In this document: positions 39,133 to 53,765 of the stretch, one piece after another
Layout of the letters: each line of letters starts with the position of its first letter
Position numbering within the stretch: position 1 is the first letter of the stretch
Source of the DNA: Chrysomallon squamiferum
Lineage: Eukaryota; Mollusca; Gastropoda; Neomphalida; Peltospiridae
Assembly: GCA_012295275.1 (NCBI GenBank)
Contig: CM022670.1
Coordinates: 30,400,438 to 30,464,437, forward strand
DNA length: 64,000 nt
Direction of reading: 5' to 3'
The notes under the pieces: generated by a model
What the model was told of the DNA's origin: nothing
Databases searched by the model: none
What the model saw: only the letters and a program-made list of their open reading frames with translations
Made by a program: the position numbers and the translations under genes

Positions 39133-40881
39133 ACCTACATAAACACAGATATACACACATACATACTAAGATACAAATATACACAAACACATGCATATAT
39201 ACATACACAGTCATAACACACATACATACACAAGCACATAAAAATGTTATCGTGTGTGCCAACCTGCTGTCTCTTAGTCAGAGTAACCCTGGGTTTTCAA
39301 TCAAATTTATATTATATATTATAGTGATTGAATATGTTGTTGTTAAATAAAATATACTTTTAATCAATTCATCAATAATTAATTAATTAATACTATCATT
39401 TACAACTATCCAATTAGAGTTTAAAACGGATGCATGTTTGAGGGTGGTTTTTTTTTTTTGTGTGTGTGTGTGTGTTTAAAAAAGTGAAAGAGGAGACGGA
39501 AAAGAAAAGCTATGAGAAAGAATATATGATTTAGTCAATTTATTTTTAACTAATAAATGAGTGAAGAAGAGAAGGAAAAACAGCAACAAAAAAATGTACA
39601 GAATGGTTCTGTTACTCAAAAAATGTGAAAGAGGCCTGTAATAAATATCCTTGTAAAATGCCTGTTAAAGTTTGTGAACTTCTGTGATAGCCATAACATG
39701 ATTACAAATGTTTGTGTTGTGACAAAAGTAAACAAACAGTGTTTGTATGTCATCTAATAACAACACCGTTATCAGAGAAACTCCATTGTTTGTTCAAGTC
39801 TGACTAAGCTCTTTTCTTTCTCAGCTTTTGTTGTGAAGACACTTAACACATAATTTCAAACCATAAACATAAAACAAGATGATATCAAGTTTTGCAAATT
39901 AGAAGACAGTTCATATCCTGTTTACCAGAGATGAACTGTTAGAAAGTAATTTAAAATTGTTTTAACACTGAAGTGTACAGTATCTTTACAGTATCATCTA
40001 ATTCAATTTACCTGCAGCAGTGGTAATTTTTTTATATATTTTTTTAACATCAGGACAAAAAAAATGTCAACATTTAATTCAGAGTACCCATAACATCAGT
40101 AATTTTAAATCAAGTTGTTTTAATATTATAGAGTACAACATTAAGATAAAAGAGAATAACATTTTATTCAAATTAATCATTTTAAATTAAGTTGTTTTAT
40201 TATTGTTATAATTTCAAGACTAAAGGTGGATGATCTTTAATTTGATTTATCCATAGCATCAAGTTATTTTAACAGTGTTTTAAAATCAAGACAAAAGGAG
40301 GGCAACATTTAATTAAGCATACCCATAATGGCAGTAACTTTAAATCAAAGATTGCTTTAATATTGTAGAGTAAAGCATTAAGACAGAAGGAGGATAATAT
40401 TTAATTCAGTTTACCAATAGAATTAATAATTTTAAATTCAAGTTGTTTTAAAGATATAATATGAAATATAATTTAAAAAATCACAGGAAGCATATAAAGA
40501 GAAATTAAGTCATAAAATTTAAAAACTAATTAGAAAATGTTAAGTTGCAACCAGTATTCTGTTCTAGCTAAATAAGATAAATCAAAAACTTACTTTATTG
40601 TCATTATTAAGTTGCGACCCTGTCAGTATGAATTTACTATACTGAAGACAGTATGAATTTGCCACAATGTCATTATGAATTATCAACATTATCATTACAA
40701 ATCTGGCACATCATTACTACAAATCTGCCATAGTTTCATTATGAGATTGTCACCATGGCAGTATGAATCTGCAACTTTTAACTAATGGTCAGACACAGAA
40801 GATAAAAAAAGATATTTATGTTCATAAATAAAATAATGAATATGTAATTAAAAATACATGTCTGGGCATTTATTAGACACA

Positions 40882-40916
<35 letters not shown>

Positions 40917-41157
40917 TTTTTTTTTTTATTTAATCTTAAATATAATCAAAACAATATAATAAATATCAGTTATTGTTTTGGTTAAGCATGTTCCAAAAAG
41001 TTCAAATTGTTTTATTATTATTAATATCATCATGATCAGCATCATACTTATCATATGTATTTTTAATATTCTGCTATATATTAACTTCTAGTGAGAAATT
41101 TAATTAAAACACACTAGGATAGCTAATCTATTGAGCCTGCTACAAGACGACTTTTCA

Positions 41158-41211
<54 letters not shown>

Positions 41212-43992
41212 TAATAAATAAAACTATTAAAAGAGAAATATAATTAAAACTACATACTTGGGTAGATATCAGATGCTGTGTGAGGTGATCGACCTAGCCC
41301 ACTGTCTGTGTGCTCCATTGGTGAACCATCAGGATGGAGTTGTTGAATTGTCAGACAGTCATTCAGGATATCTGGACAGTCTTCTTTTTTCAGCTGAAAA
41401 AAGATAAGTACAAGATTTCTAAATAAATTAATTTTTATAATTTCATCTCAGTTAAACCAACACATCTACTGTGAATCTATTGTAAATGTCACTCATATTA
41501 CACTTTTGTATTACTATTTTCTATTTATTTATTTATTGACTTTTTGTTCTTTTTATTTATTTATTTATTTATTTATTTATTACTGTTTTCCTTAATTATC
41601 TGAATAAAATTTAAAAATAAATTATGTGTTTATTCTTTTATTAAAAATCATAAGGGTCTAATTAATTAGAAATATAAAAACAATTTTATATCAGTGTAGG
41701 TGGCTTAGTTAAACACTGTTATATCATCAAGGAAAGAATGTTTAGGAAGCTATAATATAATTTTATTCTAATGATCGTGTTAGTTATAAAAATAAAAAGA
41801 ATAAAAAGCTTACCCCGTCACATCCACACACAGAAAGAGACAAACACACATTCACAGATACAAAATACACACACACACACACAAACACAAAAATAAATAC
41901 ATGCATACACAAACACACATGTTAAAATTATGTGTAAGAAAAAAAAAAATACACAAAAAAAAAAAAAAAAAAAAAAAGAAATATTAAACATTTATGGTAG
42001 CAATAATTTTGCACAATCCACAATAAAATGTTCAAATGATATAGTTTATTACTGTTTGTCTTACCAGCAGTGCAGCATAACCCTAATGAAATCGCAAACT
42101 GATTTTAAGCAACAAACATTTATCTTCTTCTTTTTTTATCTTTTTTATTTTTAATTTCAGTAACCAAAATCTATATGAAAAACAGAAAAAATAATATAGG
42201 AAAAAGAAACTTTACAAATTTTTAAATTTATGAATATACTCTTGTGTATGATATAAAACCTGTTACATTCAGATATACATTGTTATATGATATGAATTTA
42301 AAGAAACCATTATTCATTCTAGAATTTATCTTATCACCAAAAATATTAATTATTAAAATGAAATAAAGAATAAAAAGTTTACTGCTTAAAACGTCTTTAA
42401 TATAATGAATTACAATCTGGGTGGTTGGATCAGATAGAAACAACCATCTTTCTTTATCATTTGAAGTTTAACTATTAAACAAAATAAAAATGAAAAACAT
42501 TGATGAAATCTTCTTCACCATAATGAATTAAAAATTGAGTGGCTGGCTGTCAAATAACAATAGTTTGAATAATAAGAACCATCTTTTTTCTCTATAATTA
42601 TGAAAATTAATTATTAAAACAAATTATATTGTTAAAAAATTCTTTGCTATACTAAAATAAAGACTGTATGGTTTGGATTAATATCTTTCTTTCTGTTAAA
42701 TGAAGATTCATTATTAGACAAATAAATAAGAAGTTATTATTGAAAAATCCTTTACACAATGAACAACAGTTTTTCTTTTAATAGCCACAATCTTTCTTTT
42801 TTCTTAGAGTACATTATAAAGACATGCTTAAAAGCACTTTGATCTTATAGAAAAAGTTCTTGATAAAAAATACAAGAAACAAGCATGTGTAACTGAGAAT
42901 GGTAAATTCTGTGAACATGACATAAACATAGATAAAAACCTATATCATACCTATACTGCATGGTTTCAACAACACTTGACTGTTTGTTCTTTCAACACAA
43001 GAGTGGGTACCAGGGTGAGTCATGATGTAAGTTTTTTAATCAGCCAGCCTTGCCAAATTTTATGTCACTTTTCTTTAAGTGTTTGTGTGAGTGTGTGTAT
43101 GTGTGTATGTATGTATGTGTTTGTTTGTGTGTATGTATGTGTTTGTTTGTGTGTGTGTGTGTGTGTATGTGCACTTCTTATAACTTCACTGGAGTAAATT
43201 AAAAATGTCACAAAATAAAAATATAAATAAATAAATAACATAAAATAAATCATATCATTAATGTCTTTAAATTTTGTTTAAGGTACATTCACACAAAATA
43301 ACAAGTTACACAAAATTATCACTTGTGGTTCAACAGTGCTGTGAGAATACACAGATCATGAGATTAATGTTGTGATATCACTGTTCTCTTTGTATGTTAT
43401 GTGTTATCACAGCTGGTATTATAAATCACATAGTGTGAACATACCTTAAGCAAAAAGTAACAAAACAACACTTTAATGTAATTTTGGGGGAAAAGTAATA
43501 TAAATCAAAGATGTCTATCTATAAATCATTTTTTGCTTCATTAGGTTATATCTGAAACAGATTTTCTTTTTAATTTTTTAATTTATTTACTTATTCATTC
43601 ATTCATTCATTGTTATTGTTATTGTTATTATTATCGCCATCATCATCATTATTACTATTGTCTATTATATGTATACGTATATAAAGTGTTTTTTAATAAA
43701 TAAAAATTTAGATATATCAGATATCCCCCATTGTCAAGAAAGTTGCCTGAGTGTGATGAAATGTGATAGTTTATGATTTAAGGTAAGTGGGCTCTTTGGC
43801 CTCAGACACTAAACACAGATTTGATTTTCTGCCCTAGCTGTACCTCTAATGGAAACCTCACAAAAGCATACAATCATCTTTTTATGATTCTTTTGAAATA
43901 TCTTTTCATACAGCTCAGTTACCATTATGTGGTTGTTTTTATTTAAACAAGTCTTGCCATAAAAGAGATATAGACATTTTTTTGTACCTTGC

Positions 43993-44065
<73 letters not shown>

Positions 44066-45041
44066 GTATTTCTTCATTTTTCAGTACAAATGGAACATGT
44101 GCTTCCAAGGGTAATAGAATTAAAAACTAGTAAAAATATTTCTGCATTATACTTTTGGTGATGGAAAATAATAGGAAATAATTTAAGAAAATCTGAATCT
44201 GCCACTGTAACAGATTATCTATAAATATATAAGAAAATAACAATAAAAATAATTACAAAATATGATGGATGAAGATAGAAAATATGAAAATCATAACATT
44301 TCACATAATAAAATCAACATTTCACTTTCACTCAGACACACAAACACACACACATACACACACAGAGATATACACACATGCACAGTCACACACACACACA
44401 GACACACACATACACAGACACACACGTACACATAAACATACACTCACATGTACACACACAAATACACTCACACTTACACATACAAATACACTCACACTTA
44501 CACATACATAAAGGTAGAAAAATAGTTTATGAAACTAAGAACATGCCTTGAAAAACAAAACAATATTTCTTTTACAAAAGCTAAGAATTTGTTTCTGAGA
44601 TAAACTTTCTCTGATGTTACATACAAATCTGGCATAAGAAGATTTGAAATACCCAATTATATGCAAAATGGACAATAGCACAAGACTTGAGAAACTTAAT
44701 CCACAAAATTAAGTGGAGTAGATGCTGACAACTCTTTTGGTATTGACTTTGACGATGTGAAACAGTTTGTGCAGTTATATATGAACACCATAAGATTTTT
44801 CTGTTGTATATGGACTGAAAGAAAGAAATCTTATGTAGTTCATTTCTAGTTCTAGTAATTTAAACTGAAAAATCAGGTCAATGGTGTTAGTAATACAAGA
44901 GTATTTGATGTTCTAACTGTAAACTATTAAAATTTACAAAAATATTTATAAAATTATATGTACAAAGAAACTGAAAATTGAAATTATTTATAATATGTAG
45001 TTTTGAAATACATACATACATACATACATACATACTTATAT

Positions 45042-45099
<58 letters not shown>

Positions 45100-48000
45100 T
45101 CTACTTATAGAAATTGCACATTGTAATAAAAAGGAAAAGAAATGTTGTTTTTTACTAGTTTTAAAACAAACCAAAAAACATTTCTAATAACAGTAACAGT
45201 AATAATAAAATTAATAAACAAAACAAAACAAACCAGGCAAAGACATCCCATATCCTTATAAAAAAACCTCCACAAAAAAACAAAGAAGAAAAAATAAAAA
45301 TAAAAGTCTTGGATATACAAATAAAACAAACCCCCCGTTTTCAAACCCCCCAAATCAAAGAACAAACAAACAAAAATTAAAAAATTAAAAATAATACAAA
45401 ATTTAAAAATTTGTTATACGAAACAAAACCAAGGACAGTTCAATTACCGTATATACTTGTGTATAAGTCGAATTTTTGGGAGACTATATTAAGGTAATAT
45501 TTTGGGGGTCGACTTATACATCATAGGTAATGCTTTTGTAGCTGTTGCTGAAGAGTTGCCATTTTGACTATTTTTTGCTATGGGATGCATCTAAAATAAT
45601 CGCGGTCTTTCAGCTTTTCAAAAATATAATGTTATCGTATAAAACATTTTGAAAAATTAAATAACAAAACCAAATATGAATGTAAAACATGATATTCTTC
45701 CATTTAATCACATAAAAATACATTTTAAAGCGAGAAAACTGTCAGTACGGCGTTATGCCTTACAGCGTCTTGCAATGATCTAGGAATGCAGACTTCTCTG
45801 CCAAATTGCACTAAATATCGGTCCTAATTTCATAAACAAAACTCACTTGTGTAATTGTAAACAATTTGGTGAAATAATATTGCAATCGTCATTAATATCC
45901 ACTACCGACAAATCGAAAAGAAACTAAATTTCTATAAACGTTCTTCAACAAAAATCAGTGCAACTTCTTGCCATATTTGTTATTATAGTCGGTTGCCAAG
46001 TGCATGAAGCCTCGGCCAATTAGCATGCTAGGAATAGGATCGGGGGCGTGTCTTGTAGCAGAGTTTCGATAGAAAAAAATATTGCTGAGGTTCCGAAATT
46101 ATCTTACTTTGAATTGCACGTTCATGTAAAATACCGGTAATAAATAATAAAGCAACACATCTTTTGGAATTTATCTACAAAATTTAATTAAATACTGAAT
46201 TACGTGTAATGGCCATAAAATTTTGTAAATCATAGAACGGCTAAATATAACGGTTAGTTAGGTCTCCATGTTAGACCTATTACATTAAAGAGATACTATT
46301 TATGATACATTTAGGCTATAGCTCGTGTAATACATGCATTTACGTTATTATGGTATGTTCGTGCAAGTTACAGCTCGTGCAAGTTATGTTACAGTAGGCG
46401 TACAATGTAGGCCTTCATGGCACTGTCACACTGGTCTAAAAACAGTGACGGTGCCTGGAATCTACAGTCGACTTATACACAAGTAATACCTAAAATGATG
46501 CAATTTTTGGTCTTAAAATACACATTGACTTATACATAAGGTTGCCTTGTACACAAGTATATACGGTAATAAAAAAAATGAATGAATCATGATTTGAGTA
46601 AAATTTAAACAATAATAAAACATTTATTTAAATATAGTTACTGACAGTTGAATATGCAGTCTGTCTTTCAAGAATATTGATTTGCATGATTTAATAAATT
46701 TAACAGTCAAAAAAAAAAATAATAATAATAATAAAATAAATAAATAAATAAATAAAACAACTATACTAAGGAAAAAATATATGTTTTAAAAATTGCACAT
46801 ACATACAAAGAAAAGAAAACTGAATAAAGGCAATAAATCTTTGTAGCAACTGTACAAATGTATGTGTGGATGTGCTCAGAAACAAAAAAAATTGAAACAT
46901 ATATATATATATATTGGTAATGTTAATATTTTACAAAAATTATCAAATGTATTGAGAATCTGTTTTGCAAGCCAAAAAAAAAAAAAAAAAATCAACAAAA
47001 TTCATGTATTAATAGGAACTATTACCATAATTTGATGAAAATATTCAGTTCTGGATGGCTATCTCTATTTTAATCATGACTGTTTAATTGAGTAGGAATA
47101 TCATTTACTGTTTATAAAATGATGTAGAAATCATCTTATTTTCATTAGTACTTTAATTTTATGTACTGTATTATATTTAGTTTTGAACATTTTTTATTGA
47201 TATAATTTTTCATTAAAATAGCTAATCTGAATTATTCTATAACTGTTAATCTGAATTTTATTACAACTGCTAATTTAAGAATCTGAAAATTTACACATTT
47301 CACAAGTAACACATTTCAATGTAAATGTCTTTCAATGGTGTTAAATCCATGATCACTTATTTAAGAATGATATGGAATATAATCTGTTGGGTGCATTGAA
47401 AATGATTGGTCCTGGGACATTTATGCTGAATATATGCTCTAACCACTGAGCCAGTTAGAAACTAAACAAGCATCTCACCTTCTTCTTCTGCTGCTGGTCT
47501 CTTTGGCTGTGATTTTTAACATGTTTGCGAAGTGAACTTGGGTCTGTGTATCGCTTGTTGCAACTTGGATACTGGCATGCATAGGGTTTCTGGAATGTGA
47601 AAAAAAAATTCATTTAAAAAATTTTTAAGTAAATTAACTAGTTGAGATGTTTATTTAGTTTTTGAAATGAAAAAATATAAATAGAGGATTGAAAATGAAT
47701 AGTTAAAATTTTGTTAATATACTAGTTTTCATACAGTGCTTATTTAAATATACTTTAATATCTCTTATTGTATAATTGTATAAAAATACTGTGACATCTT
47801 TTTGATAATAAATTAAGTTCTGAATCCAGGAAACACTCAAAGAATACAAACATCAAAAATGATGGCATGATACAATCTTGCATAGATAGGAAATAATTCT
47901 GTATGTAATTTTGAGATTACATAAAAAAAGACAATACATTTTTTATTTTTTTTGTTTCGTGATTTTTCAACAAAAATATCATTCAAAATACAATCCTGAT

Positions 48001-50287
48001 TCATATTTTAAAGATAACATCTATATAATCTGATAAAATAAATAATAATAACAGCAACAGAAAATATAAATAAATAAATAAACAAGAATAACAAAAAACC
48101 CAGACAATGACAGTTGTTATAAAACAAAATATCTGCACAAACAATTGCATGATTGCCTCAAAGTCTAGTGAAAGTGTTATAACGTATCTCTCTGTTATTA
48201 AAACAGTATTTCAGAACTGACAAAGTCATTGGCCTACGAACATCATACTTGACTAAACATGGACATATGTTTGTTTAAGGCTATAATGTATTATAGCTGC
48301 ATTCTTTCATTAATTATTTTAACTTATAAACATAAACACACTTGCCAGGGCTACAAGAAACAGGTTAATTAATAATAACAAAAGTGTTTTTAAAGAAGAG
48401 GAAAACTGTCACAACATAATGCTATAAAATAGAGTTAAACTTTGGAAGATGCTCACACAAATGTGTTATTTTTAATTACTTTATAATTTGTTTTAAATAC
48501 TTACTGTATACTGGTTTATAATATTTATTTATTAACTGTCAGGCTTTAAAATAAAGATTATATAGTATACCAGAGTTTCCGGGCAGAAAAAATAAAATAC
48601 AAATACTTTGAATAACACTTACAATAGTAAAATTATTATTTCTGTATTCTGAGAGAATGAATGAATATTTGTCATATATCATATCAACACACTTCTTTCT
48701 GAGTGTTATTAAGCACCACTGCTTTTGGTGGGTTTTTTAATAATGAAAGGAGAAAGGGCACTCATTGCCACTATTTTATGGCTGCTCTTACTAGCCAGCA
48801 GGAATAGACAGTTTGTTTGTACCTTCCCATAGATTCAAAATCAAATCTCAAAACATTTTAAAACCTTTATTTATTCCACACAACCTGGTTTGGGAAACAT
48901 TTTAACAGGTATACAGATAAATATTTATATTGCAATCCTTAACGTATCTGATCTGTGCCTAATAACTGAACAGAGTGTTTCAAACCTACAGACCAAAGAA
49001 AAGATACAAATCTACACAACTGTAATGCTTCATTAAAATAATCAACAATAATTATAGTGTTTTCATCAGCCTCATATGTTCACAACTGGAGCTGTTTAAT
49101 TGTGAAGTTTCTGATACAAAAGGTTTTTGTTTTTTTAAGACCCAACTCAAATAAATTCAAAAAAAAAAAATAATAATTTCTTTTATTTATGCTTCAGTAA
49201 AATAATTCAAGATTTATTCTTGATCTTTACAAACTACATGTTTAAAGCAACAATTATATTCTGTTCTTAAATAAACTGCTTTTGTTTTGCAGGTTTTTTT
49301 GTGGGTGGTTTTATTTGTTGTTATTTATTTTTTCAGACTTGATATTCATTTTATGGGATATGTTATTAAAGAAAAAATGTGTGTAGGCTTAGTTCATTTT
49401 ATTTGCTGCATTCAAGTTCAGATATGCAAAGACTACATGTTAACCATTACAGAGACATTAAAATATATATTGGTGATAATGCTACATAATAGTAGTTTGT
49501 TGTTAAATGATCCTTCTGTGTACAACAGTGTCAATTACATACCTTCCATTTACAACTAATTATATCATCTTTAATAAAATTTGTCATAATTCACAGATCT
49601 AGAAAAACAGTTAAAACAAAAAAGTTACCGTTCTTAAATAGTGTGAAGACTTATTGTCAGTAACAGCCACATAAAAACATTTGACCAATTTAGCTATAAA
49701 AATAAAACATTTGCTTTTAGATTTATGTCTCCTCTCTTTTAATGTATTGTGCTACATTTGAACAGTATTTTGAAACTCTAGCCTTGACAAAACAGTCTGA
49801 CTCATACAATAATGACCTATAGTGACATTTAATTGAGAAAATTTATAACTCCATATGAAAACTGTTGGAATATAATAATGTTTGTAAGATGAAATGAAAT
49901 ATTGGTCATAAGCAATATCCAGGATAATTTTAATAGCATTAAAGAAAAAAAAACATGTTTTGCACATTTCTCAAGTGAATTGTGCATAATAATTAAATGT
50001 GTGTTACATCAAAGGTTCGTGTCATTTGCAATTAAAGATTTAGATCTGGATTTAGCAATGTTCACATGCAGAAAATCCCATCAGGTTTTCAAGTCTTCTG
50101 ACAAGGAAAAATAAATGTATTTCTTTTATTTTTTGTTTTATTGCTTGTACCAGTTCACATTAATCTAACTGTATTTTTGGGTAGTCGAACTCTCACAAAT
50201 ATCACTGTTTGCTACAGTAGTACAAGTAGTAGTAGCAGTAGTAGTGGTGGTGGTGATAATGGTAGTAGTGGTAGTAATATATATATC

Positions 50288-50323
<36 letters not shown>

Positions 50324-52047
50324 AATTACATTAAAAATACTTTTTTTAATCATTTTTTTAATCTCACATTTCCATCTCGTGTATCCTTTTTGGGAAAAAA
50401 AATGTTATCAATAGTTCTATTTTAAATATATTTTTTTAACATTCAAATTATAAACTGTTTTTATACATTTCCAAATTCTTCACTACTCTTATATACATAT
50501 ATATATATTTATATTTATATTTCTGTGTGTGTAAATAAAATAAAAGTAAACAAATGTGATAAAATAAAATTTAAATAAAATTAAAATGAATGTTAAAATC
50601 AATTTTAAAAAAAGATTTAAAAAAAAAAAAAATTTGGAATAAATAAAAACAAGAAAAAAAGGAATGCATTAATTTAGTAATATCTTGTTCATATGCTTAT
50701 TTCTGATGTCTATTTATTTACGAATAAGATTATTAATGTTGCAGTGAATGTAATCTTCAATGACTATAATTTAAAAATATACTTATGGTTTTTTAATAAT
50801 AACAGCATATTAAGTCAAGAATAAAATACCTTTGAATGTTTAATTTAATCCATATTTCAGATAAACAATATCTCTAAAATGTCTAATCATTACATGACCT
50901 CTTCAATGGTTTACCATCTAGTCAGAAAATCAAATGTGTTTTATTAAAGACTTTCTTAAGTGTTTTACTGGCTTTGAGAAGGTTTATAAAAAATATTTTT
51001 TACTGCTACCTGAAAAAATAGCCACTTAACTGTAACAAAGGGGTTTCTTTGCACATTTTTTATTTAATCATTAATCATTTAAATTATACATAATTTAATA
51101 GAAGAAAGGCATAGATTGAAAATTTATTGACTATACTATTATACAAAATATTTCTTTCACATAAAAACTAAAAATCTCTTCCTTTGGTGACAGCAGTTTT
51201 GGAACATAAAGGATGTGATTTAGCCACAGACTTTGTAAGTTAAAAATACATTTTTACATTAAAAAAATGTTTGTTTTCAGTGACAGCAACATCTGGGGAA
51301 AATGGGATATGATTTAGCCTTAAATTGGAATAGATTGCAAATGTAATATTATAATTTATGTTTTTTCCTTCAAACTAAAGTAGTTTTTTTTACAAAAATA
51401 AAACAGAATAGTTTAATCACCAGAAAATGTATTATTATATAAATTTCTTCCTTCAATGAGAACAATTTCTGAATGTATAGGATATAATTTAACCATAGAC
51501 TAAATAAGTGTAAATGTGCTGGTATATTAACTATTTTATTTTCTCTGCAGACTACCATTTAAAAATGTTCAGAAGGTGTCATTGACATAAAAAAAAAAAA
51601 ACTTTCTTTAGTGATTAAATTGGGGGGGGGGCAAATAATGACTTACCGTGTCTAAATGTGTTCTCTGATGTTTGGCACGATCAGAAGAGTTACTAAAGGC
51701 TTTAGTACAACCATTGTGTTGACAAACATATGGTCGTTCTCCTGTGTGTGATCGTAGATGAATCTTGAGGTTTTCAAGTCTTGAGAAGGCCTTGTTGCAA
51801 CCTTCAAACTGAAAAAAACAATAAAACAAACATCATATTAAAATAAATTCATCATAGAATCAGTGAAAAGATGTGTGACAAATTGTCAATAAAAATCAAT
51901 TATAATAAATATTAAAATGTTAAATGTGTTTATATTCTTGAACAATGGAGATAAAAGTGAATTATAATCTATGTTTTATGTATTAATTATGAAAGAGGAT
52001 AGTACATTATCTTTAGCTATTATTGTATCATACATTCAGTATCTTTG

Positions 52048-52089
<42 letters not shown>

Positions 52090-53732
52090 TAATATATGCA
52101 TATTATTAAGATACTTTGATACATTATATACCATATTTTAATTAAAATTGTATTATAACAATATACCAGTTATTAACCATTTGCCATTTCAAGTTTTCCA
52201 TTAAGTGAGAACTTACATGACACATGAATTTATCATATTAATGGAAGAAAATATTTTAACAAAGGACCTTCTTTGTCAGTTTTGTCAAAACATAATGACC
52301 TCTAGCCCAAATCAAGACTTGTCAAAAGAACCCTTAAATTTTCTGTTAATTTATTTAGTGGCAGCAGTTCAGTAACATCTATAAAACATCTTCAAATAAA
52401 GAACATCCATGGTTTATTTTTTTCATCCATCAGAACATAAAGCTGCAAACATTAGATATGACTGCTACACATGTAATTTCACACAATTAGTTATAATTTG
52501 TAATAAAAGCAAAACAATCATGAATTTTAATACATGAGCTGACTCTTTATACTAGCAAAAGTCCACCAACATAAAGCTTTAGCTGAAACATAGACAATCC
52601 AACTATTCCAAAATGGAATTATTTTCTTTCTCAAGCAGCAAAGTCTGCAGTATGTGATGTGGTGCATATGAAAAATGTAATACTTATAAAACAGCTTTTA
52701 CACACAATAGAAGTAATAATCCTATGATGGGAATGCATTTAAAAATTCTAATCAAAAATAAAACACACGAAATTATGAAATCATTAAAGTCTGAGTCATA
52801 AACATGAATAAGTTACCAAACATTTTTGTCTTTGTTTTTCTTTCTTTTAACAAAAAAAGGTCATTTCAGAACATCTTTTATAAATATGTTTGGCCATTAT
52901 GACTGAAAGATGAGTTTTAGCTGAAAGGAATAATACTAACAAAAATGCCTGCACCACTTTAGATATGAGATCACTTAACACCAAAATGGTCTTAACAGAA
53001 AGGCATTATAGCTTAGTACTTGACAGATTATGGTGAATGTGTCAAACAGCAAGCAATGTCTTCAATGAGGTAACTGCATTATAAACAGGCAATCAAGCAA
53101 TAGATTTCCCACTTTTGTCCTCACACAAAAACATACCTCGAGATCCAACTGAGGTGGCAAGACTTATAGCATAACCCAAGAAACATTTGTTTTGTTGTTG
53201 TTTTTTTCCTTATTTCCATTTATCCTTGCTGTAGGTTTGTTATGATGTTCCTAAACAAAACTATTCAACATGCTCAATGGATGACATGTATTTGTTATGG
53301 GTATCAAACCTATGGCCATTTGTTGTTGTGCAGTGACAGTGACTCAATAGAAGTAACCTCAGTTGTAAATGAGAAGCTGAAGTCAATGATTTTATAACTA
53401 TATTCTAGAAAAAGCTGGAAGAATAGCTTTAGCTATTAATGTGATGTTTGACAAACTAATTTATGTAATACTATATTACAGGTGATAAATAACCATAAAG
53501 AAAGGTTTATAAATCTTTTATATGTTTTTTGTTTGTTTTTTTCTTCTTTTTGTTGTTGTTGTTTTTTTATTTCTTCTTCCTCACTTCTTTAATATCATTC
53601 AGTTTTCTTTCCTTCCCTCTATATTTCAATTTTCATTATTATTCTTTAAAAATGTTAACTTAATGTCATTACTTTAAATAAATTTAAAATAAATTTCCCA
53701 AAATAGAGAAGACTTTAAAATACTGTTGGTAA

Positions 53733-53765
<33 letters not shown>

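Noticed and set aside
53290-53360. Possible tRNA-derived SINE (ggtttgataccc on the minus strand)
   Set aside because: Only a B-box-like word is present; no A box at the right distance and no tail.
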